Shown: one piece after another, positions 6,820 to 9,890 of the stretch | Layout: each line of letters opens with the position of its first letter | Position numbering within the stretch: the first letter of the stretch is position 1 | Assembly: GCA_023259875.1 (NCBI GenBank) | Contig: JALRFL010000204.1 | Coordinates: 1-9,890, forward strand | Reading direction: 5' to 3' | Length of the DNA: 9,890 bases | From: Alphaproteobacteria bacterium | Lineage (GTDB): Bacteria > Pseudomonadota > Alphaproteobacteria > Puniceispirillales > UBA1172 | Translations under genes and position numbers: made by a program | The notes under the pieces: generated by a model | Databases searched by the model: none | What the model saw: only the letters and a program-made list of their open reading frames with translations | Told to the model about the DNA's origin: nothing

Positions 6820-7608
6820 CTAGGCCTGATATAGCACAGGGAAATCCTCACCATTCAAAGCGTCACCCACGGATAAGGGCAGATCAGGAAACGCTGGTGA
6901 AGATTTATCAGGTGAGGCACAGATACGCGCATCATCCCCCACCAAACGGAAAGAAATGGCTCGCCGTCGGGTTTTGGCATTATTGCCAGCCGCCCCATGT
7001 AAGGTGCGGAAATCAAAAGCAATCGCATCCCCCGGGTTAACATCCCAGCCGATGATTGGAAATTGATCTCTGTTGGCTTCGATTTCGGGCACTGCCGGCC
7101 GGGTATCCCCTTCAATCAATGGCTCACCATTAAAGCGTTGCGGACGATAGAGTTCATTAGCCTGATGAGAGCCTTGCACATACTCAACGCAATTCTGGCG
7201 CTTAACCTCATCCAAAGGAATCCAGAAGCTCACCGTCTGTTTTGCCTCAACAAAATAATAGGGCTGATCCTGATGCCATGGGGTTGGAAAACTTGACCCA
7301 GGCTCTTTGACCAGCACATGATCATGGAACATCTGAATGGTCTTGCCCCCTGTTAATTCCGCGGCCATTTCCCCCAGCGGTGAGTTTAAGACAAAATCCC
7401 GATATTCCGGCACATTCGACCAGACACAATAATCTTGGAAAAAAGGCGCGGTGCCATCCTTAGGCTTATAGGTGCGCTCGCGCCAACTTGGGTTCGCCAT
7501 ATTTCGTTCAATACCATCACGCAGAATATCGACCCATTCGGTGAAAACACCTTCTAGCTTAACGGCACCATCTTTGGCGAAATCAGAAATCACTTTATCT
7601 GATAGCAT
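6820..7608 (-). CDS. Phytanoyl-CoA dioxygenase (PhyH) family protein, copy 1
   Basis: A 262-residue Fe(II)/2-oxoglutarate-dependent oxygenase of the PhyH family, which hydroxylates an unactivated carbon while turning 2-oxoglutarate into succinate and CO2. The metal triad is visible: His112 and Asp114 in TPWHQDQPYY and His204 in FDFRTLHGAAGN, with Arg214-216 in KTRRRAISFR as the likely 2-oxoglutarate anchor. A jelly-roll core runs between them (VSFWIPLDEV, NCVEYVQGSH). AGGAG lies six bases before the ATG at 7608, the best ribosome binding site in the run. Family members act on CoA esters, ectoine, phosphonates, quorum signals and other small molecules, so the substrate is open. It is clearly a different subfamily from the second PhyH protein upstream, and both appear to be in one operon. 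Confidence 0.88.
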   Translation of the reverse strand: MLSDKVISDFAKDGAVKLEGVFTEWVDILRDGIERNMANPSWRERTYKPKDGTAPFFQDYCVWSNVPEYRDFVLNSPLGEMAAELTGGKTIQMFHDHVLVKEPGSSFPTPWHQDQPYYFVEAKQTVSFWIPLDEVKRQNCVEYVQGSHQANELYRPQRFNGEPLIEGDTRPAVPEIEANRDQFPIIGWDVNPGDAIAFDFRTLHGAAGNNAKTRRRAISFRLVGDDARICASPDKSSPAFPDLPLSVGDALNGEDFPVLYQA

Positions 7609-7669
7609 ATCTTACTCCTATTTGTTTTCACTTTGTGTTTTCATAACCCAAATAACACAATGAACGGGA

Positions 7670-7813
7670 TCACAACCTGACAGAGGCCATACGATCATTC
7701 ATCCCCTGATGATGACCTATGAAACGCCATTCTGCAAGCCTTGCTGGTATGTTCTTTATTATTATCTCAATAGGGTAAGGCGCATCAGTAGCGGCCAATT
7801 TTCTTTGCTCCAT
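7670..7813 (-). CDS. Possible small overlapping ORF between the two dioxygenase genes
   Basis: An ATG at 7813 opens a 47-codon frame (MEQRKLAATDAPYPIEIIIK at its start, ending in MASVRL) that overlaps the last 29 bases of the second PhyH gene in another frame and ends 61 bases before the first PhyH gene. Its composition is protein-like, without low-complexity sequence, and its position suits translational coupling. No family is recognised and no clear Shine-Dalgarno sequence is seen. It may equally be a chance frame in the 176-bp gap. Confidence 0.22.
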   Translation of the reverse strand: MEQRKLAATDAPYPIEIIIKNIPARLAEWRFIGHHQGMNDRMASVRL

Positions 7814-8609
7814 GATAAAACACTTTACCCAAGGCTTCGTTGGCAGCATCACGGCGCGCCATATCCTCTGATTGCATTTCGCCATTCAGTCGGGGGATCA
7901 TCACATGATTTTGCGCTTTATCCCCTCGTGCCTGCTGAACATGGATTTGACCAATTTTTTGTTCCACATCACCGCCAATATACGACTGGATAGCAAATCC
8001 GATCCGGCGCCTATTGCTTCGGTTTGGTCCTGAGCCATGGATGATGAGGGGATGATGGAATGAGATTTGACCAGCGCGCAATTCCACCGGTTTTGCCGCG
8101 CTCACATCAATATCCAAAATCGTCTGCCCACGGGTTAAGGCGTTATTTTCATCATAGGTATCTTCGTGAGGTTTCATGCCTTCGTTTTGCGTCCCCGGCA
8201 TCATATACATACAGCCATTTTCCTCATCAACATCAGATATCGCCAGCCAAGCGGTCACCCAGTTATAGGGTTCCATATGCACATAGCGTGCGTCCTGATG
8301 CCAACTGATGAAGCCATCGCTTGACGGCTCTTTGATAAATAAGGTGGTGCTGGACACCAGAATATCATGACCGATCAGGTCTTCGACCGCATCAAGAATA
8401 CGGGTTTCATGGGTGATGCTATCCAGAACAGGCAAAACCAAATGAGGGTTATTACGCCCCGGCCCACGCAGGCGGTCACCATGGGTGGCCTCTGCCGCCT
8501 CAAGGGCTTTGCGAAGCTCCGCAATCTCATCATTGGAAAAAATATCAACTGGCGCAAGATAGCCATCGTTTTCATACATATGCTTTTGGGCTTGGGTCAA
8601 ATATTTCAT
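7785..8609 (-). CDS. Phytanoyl-CoA dioxygenase (PhyH) family protein, copy 2
   Basis: A 274-residue Fe(II)/2-oxoglutarate oxygenase of the PhyH family. The iron ligands are His104 and Asp106 in FISWHQDARY and His191 in HHPLIIHGSGPN, with Arg200-202 in SNRRRIGFAIQSY as the probable 2-oxoglutarate contact. VTAWLAISDVDEENGCMYMMPGT is the typical central strand and turn of these enzymes. An N-terminal helical part (residues 1-45) and a charged C-terminal helix frame the barrel. The sequence aligns with the other PhyH protein only around the metal motifs, so this is not a recent duplication. ATG 8609 is the start; the ribosome binding site is weak. It begins 38 bases after the small ABM-like gene. 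The substrate is not predictable. Confidence 0.88.
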   Translation of the reverse strand: MKYLTQAQKHMYENDGYLAPVDIFSNDEIAELRKALEAAEATHGDRLRGPGRNNPHLVLPVLDSITHETRILDAVEDLIGHDILVSSTTLFIKEPSSDGFISWHQDARYVHMEPYNWVTAWLAISDVDEENGCMYMMPGTQNEGMKPHEDTYDENNALTRGQTILDIDVSAAKPVELRAGQISFHHPLIIHGSGPNRSNRRRIGFAIQSYIGGDVEQKIGQIHVQQARGDKAQNHVMIPRLNGEMQSEDMARRDAANEALGKVFYHGAKKIGRY

Positions 8610-8647
8610 GCGATTTCAATCCAGAACAGTTATTGCCTTTTGGGGCG

Positions 8648-9004
8648 CTACTCACCCCATTTTTCTAGCATGTAAATGGCTTCATCCCAAGAAGGAATCT
8701 GATCCCTTTCAGTCACATAAAGCTTGCCAATGGCAATGCGTTCATAGGCTTTCATCGCCGAAAGATGCGGCTCGGCCTTGGCATAGGCTTTCATATCCTC
8801 TTGATTTCCCCACGCTGAGAGGAAATATCGGTATCCACCAATTTTGCGGCTAGCGGTATAGAGGTTGCCTTGGGCTTTTTTTGCCGCCTTTGTGCTGACC
8901 CTAGCATGACGCCAAAACGAAAACCTTGTCCAAAAACTAAGGGGTTTTAATGCCGATATTGCGATGATCATGATCTGATGCCTGTTGACTTTAGGTGATG
9001 GCAT
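8648..9004 (-). CDS. Small ABM-like (dimeric alpha/beta barrel) protein, tentative
   Basis: A protein of up to 118 residues. The central part, with GNLYTASRKIGGYRYFLSAW followed by an acidic helix ending in HLSAMKAYERIAIGKL, resembles the strand-turn-helix pattern of small antibiotic-biosynthesis-monooxygenase-like or CrtA-like proteins, where a Trp on the strand and a His on the helix face the pocket. That is a pattern judgement; no enzymatic role is assigned. The start ATG at 9004 overlaps the TGA of the methyltransferase gene as TGATG, with AAAGG seven bases upstream, so translation is probably coupled. An internal ATG at 8971 gives a 107-residue protein starting MIIAISALKPLSFW, which fits the fold equally well. 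Confidence 0.6.
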   Translation of the reverse strand: MPSPKVNRHQIMIIAISALKPLSFWTRFSFWRHARVSTKAAKKAQGNLYTASRKIGGYRYFLSAWGNQEDMKAYAKAEPHLSAMKAYERIAIGKLYVTERDQIPSWDEAIYMLEKWGE

Positions 9005-9491
9005 CAGTCGCCTTTACGAAAGGAAGTGATCTGATGCCCTTTATCATTTAGACCCTTGGCTAATACCGCAATATGTTCGGGGCTAATCTCACAACAACCA
9101 CCAACAATGCTAGCACCATTTTCGATCCAGCCAAAGGCATATTCTGCGTAGCGATCTGGCGGCAAATCTTTGCGCGCGGTTAATTCGTCCACGGTCAAAC
9201 CGGGTTTGAGGGCATCAACAGAGGTAAAGCCATTGGCATAACCACCAAATGCAAGGCCGCTTGCCTTTAATATAGGCATGGCGGCGGTGACGGCTTCGGG
9301 GTAGCTGCAATTGACCATTACCCCGGCCACAGGCGTATCAGCCAGCTGTTCCACCACCGAGGATAACTCCTCACCTGATCTGAGGCGATTGCTCATATCA
9401 TCCTTGAGGGTGAAGCTCACATATACGGGCTTGCTCGTTTCGTGAGCCGCTGTAATCCCTGCCTTTGCTTCTTGCCAGTTGGCGCAGCCCT
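9004..9491 (-). CDS. Homocysteine S-methyltransferase family protein, C-terminal half only
   Basis: This is the C-terminal part (about 160 residues) of a zinc-dependent homocysteine S-methyltransferase (MmuM/BHMT family), which passes a methyl group from a donor such as S-methylmethionine to homocysteine to give methionine. The three zinc-binding cysteines are present: one in GVMVNCSYPEA (codon 9309-9307) and two in SIVGGCCEISPEH (9096-9091). KPVYVSFTLKDD and the ANGF segment also match the barrel. Family members are usually about 300 residues; here the N-terminal half is gone. Homology can be followed back to about CANWQEAKAG (to 9486); the frame stays open to 9543 but the sequence there no longer fits the family. 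The GTG at 9420 is an internal Val, not a true start. The methyl donor is unknown, so I give no gene symbol. Confidence 0.85.
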
Positions 9492-9495
9492 TGCT
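9487..9495. other. Right junction between alphaproteobacterial block and flanking DNA
   Basis: The methyltransferase alignment is lost just beyond codon 9486-9484. Its conserved Glu (the E of the family's ETM motif) would fall at 9492-9490, where the sequence encodes Lys. From about 9490 rightward the plus strand instead reads as the end of another gene with a stop at 9535-9537 followed by a terminator. The breakpoint is uncertain by several bases. Confidence 0.55.
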
Positions 9496-9537
9496 ATTGT
9501 TATTTTCTACGTACTGAGAACAGCCTTCGGCGTTTAA
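9490..9537 (+). CDS. C-terminal end of an unidentified rightward gene, probably a membrane protein
   Basis: The plus-strand frame reads LAIVIFYVLRTAFGV and then TAA at 9535-9537. The strongly hydrophobic stretch suggests the last transmembrane helix of an integral membrane protein. A rho-independent terminator follows 25 bases later, where one expects a transcript to end. The rest of the gene lies across the junction and is missing. Fifteen codons cannot be assigned to a family. Confidence 0.4.
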   Translation, partial: LAIVIFYVLRTAFGV

Positions 9538-9562
9538 AAAGTACTAACAGACTTTTAGCTTG

Positions 9563-9598
9563 AAAAGATCTCAATGCCCTAGGTATTGGGGTCTTTTT
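9563..9598 (+). terminator. Rho-independent terminator
   Basis: A 16-bp stem (9563-9578 pairing with 9582-9597, three G-U wobbles) closes on a 3-base loop CTA and is followed by the T run 9594-9598 and further T-rich sequence. It sits between a gene end at 9537 and the regulator start at 9622, and would end the rightward transcript coming from the upstream gene. Confidence 0.8.
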
Positions 9599-9621
9599 AT
9601 TTGCAGGTAGTAAAAAAGAGT

Positions 9622-9890
9622 ATGAATAACTTACCCAGTATTAAACAACTACAATATTTACTCGCCGTTCATCAGCACCAACACTTTGGTCGTGCCGCAA
9701 GTGCCTGCTTTATTGGTCAGTCCACGTTAAGCAGTGCGATTCAAAATTTAGAAGAAACCTTAGGTTGTCAGCTTATCGAGCGTGAAAATCGCAGCTTAAT
9801 GTTTACTGCCATTGGGGAGGAGGTCGTAGAGAAAGCACGTAAAATAATAGACGATACGCTAAGTTTGAAAGAACTCACCAAAAGCTTTTT
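9622..9890 (+). CDS. oxyR: LysR-family regulator, OxyR-like (N-terminal part; runs off the window)
   Basis: From ATG 9622 an open frame of 89 codons continues past the window end. It encodes a LysR-type winged helix-turn-helix: PSIKQLQYLLAVHQHQHFGR (residues 5-24) and AASACFIGQSTLSSAIQNLE (25-44), covering the HTH and recognition helix, then LGCQLIERENRSLMFTAIGE and the start of the linker helix. HFGRAASACFIGQSTLS is the pattern of OxyR-type hydrogen-peroxide regulators of marine Gammaproteobacteria. The redox cysteines that would confirm OxyR lie in the missing C-terminal domain, so the symbol is provisional. The start has only a poorly spaced purine stretch (AAAAAAGAG) before it. Codon use (TTA, CAA, ATA) and about 41% G+C set it apart from the middle of the window. 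Confidence 0.75.
   Translation, partial: MNNLPSIKQLQYLLAVHQHQHFGRAASACFIGQSTLSSAIQNLEETLGCQLIERENRSLMFTAIGEEVVEKARKIIDDTLSLKELTKSF

Noticed and set aside
6820..8609. The two PhyH genes as a tandem duplication
   Set aside because: They resemble each other only around the His-x-Asp and distal His motifs; lengths, N-termini and C-termini differ, so they are separate subfamilies.
1..9890. Defence system, prophage, CRISPR array, integron or transposon
   Set aside because: No nuclease, integrase, transposase, phage structural gene, terminal inverted repeat or spaced repeat array was found; the repeats at 3937-4060 are too few and too short for CRISPR.

Overview
The window appears to be a composite. 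Roughly positions 120 to 9490 carry genes of an alphaproteobacterial type, with base composition near half G+C in the lines I hand-counted and tight gene packing. My best guess is a marine lineage such as SAR116/Puniceispirillales, but this rests on protein style and composition only. At both ends this block stops inside a gene and continues into more AT-rich DNA: about 33% G+C for positions 1-112 and about 41% for 9601-9890 by hand count. The right flank carries the start of an OxyR-like LysR regulator of a type I associate with Gammaproteobacteria. The block is therefore either a recent insertion by illegitimate recombination or, more simply, a chimeric molecule or assembly.

Layout from left to right: a short start of a leftward gene with its own Shine-Dalgarno sequence and promoter (1-93); a 5'-truncated typA/bipA GTPase lacking its P-loop, followed by a six-helix membrane protein resembling the AIG1/FAR-17a family (both rightward, 113-2538); a leftward pair made of a DUF805 membrane protein and an SDR-fold protein that has lost its catalytic Tyr and Ser (3841-2535); a 252-bp divergent intergenic region with a cluster of CCTTATSA-type repeats; and a rightward EamA/DMT permease (4094-4936).

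From 9491 down to 4933 all genes point left and are closely packed: the C-terminal half of a homocysteine S-methyltransferase, a small ABM-like alpha/beta-barrel protein, two phytanoyl-CoA dioxygenase (PhyH) family proteins, a small membrane-anchored protein with four cysteines, and a class III PLP aminotransferase. This looks like one transcription unit for small-molecule metabolism (hydroxylation, transamination and methyl transfer), but the substrate cannot be read from the sequence. Two convergent gene pairs (2535-2538 and 4933-4936) each end on the same shared TTAG, which shows how compact the block is.

The right flank (about 9491-9890) holds the hydrophobic C-terminal end of an unidentified rightward gene, a strong rho-independent terminator and the first 89 codons of the oxyR-like gene. 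I found no tRNA, rRNA, CRISPR array or recognisable transposase. I did not find a convincing new defence or mobile system. The points most worth checking are the two broken-gene junctions, the SDR without its catalytic residues, the intergenic repeat cluster and the paired PhyH operon.
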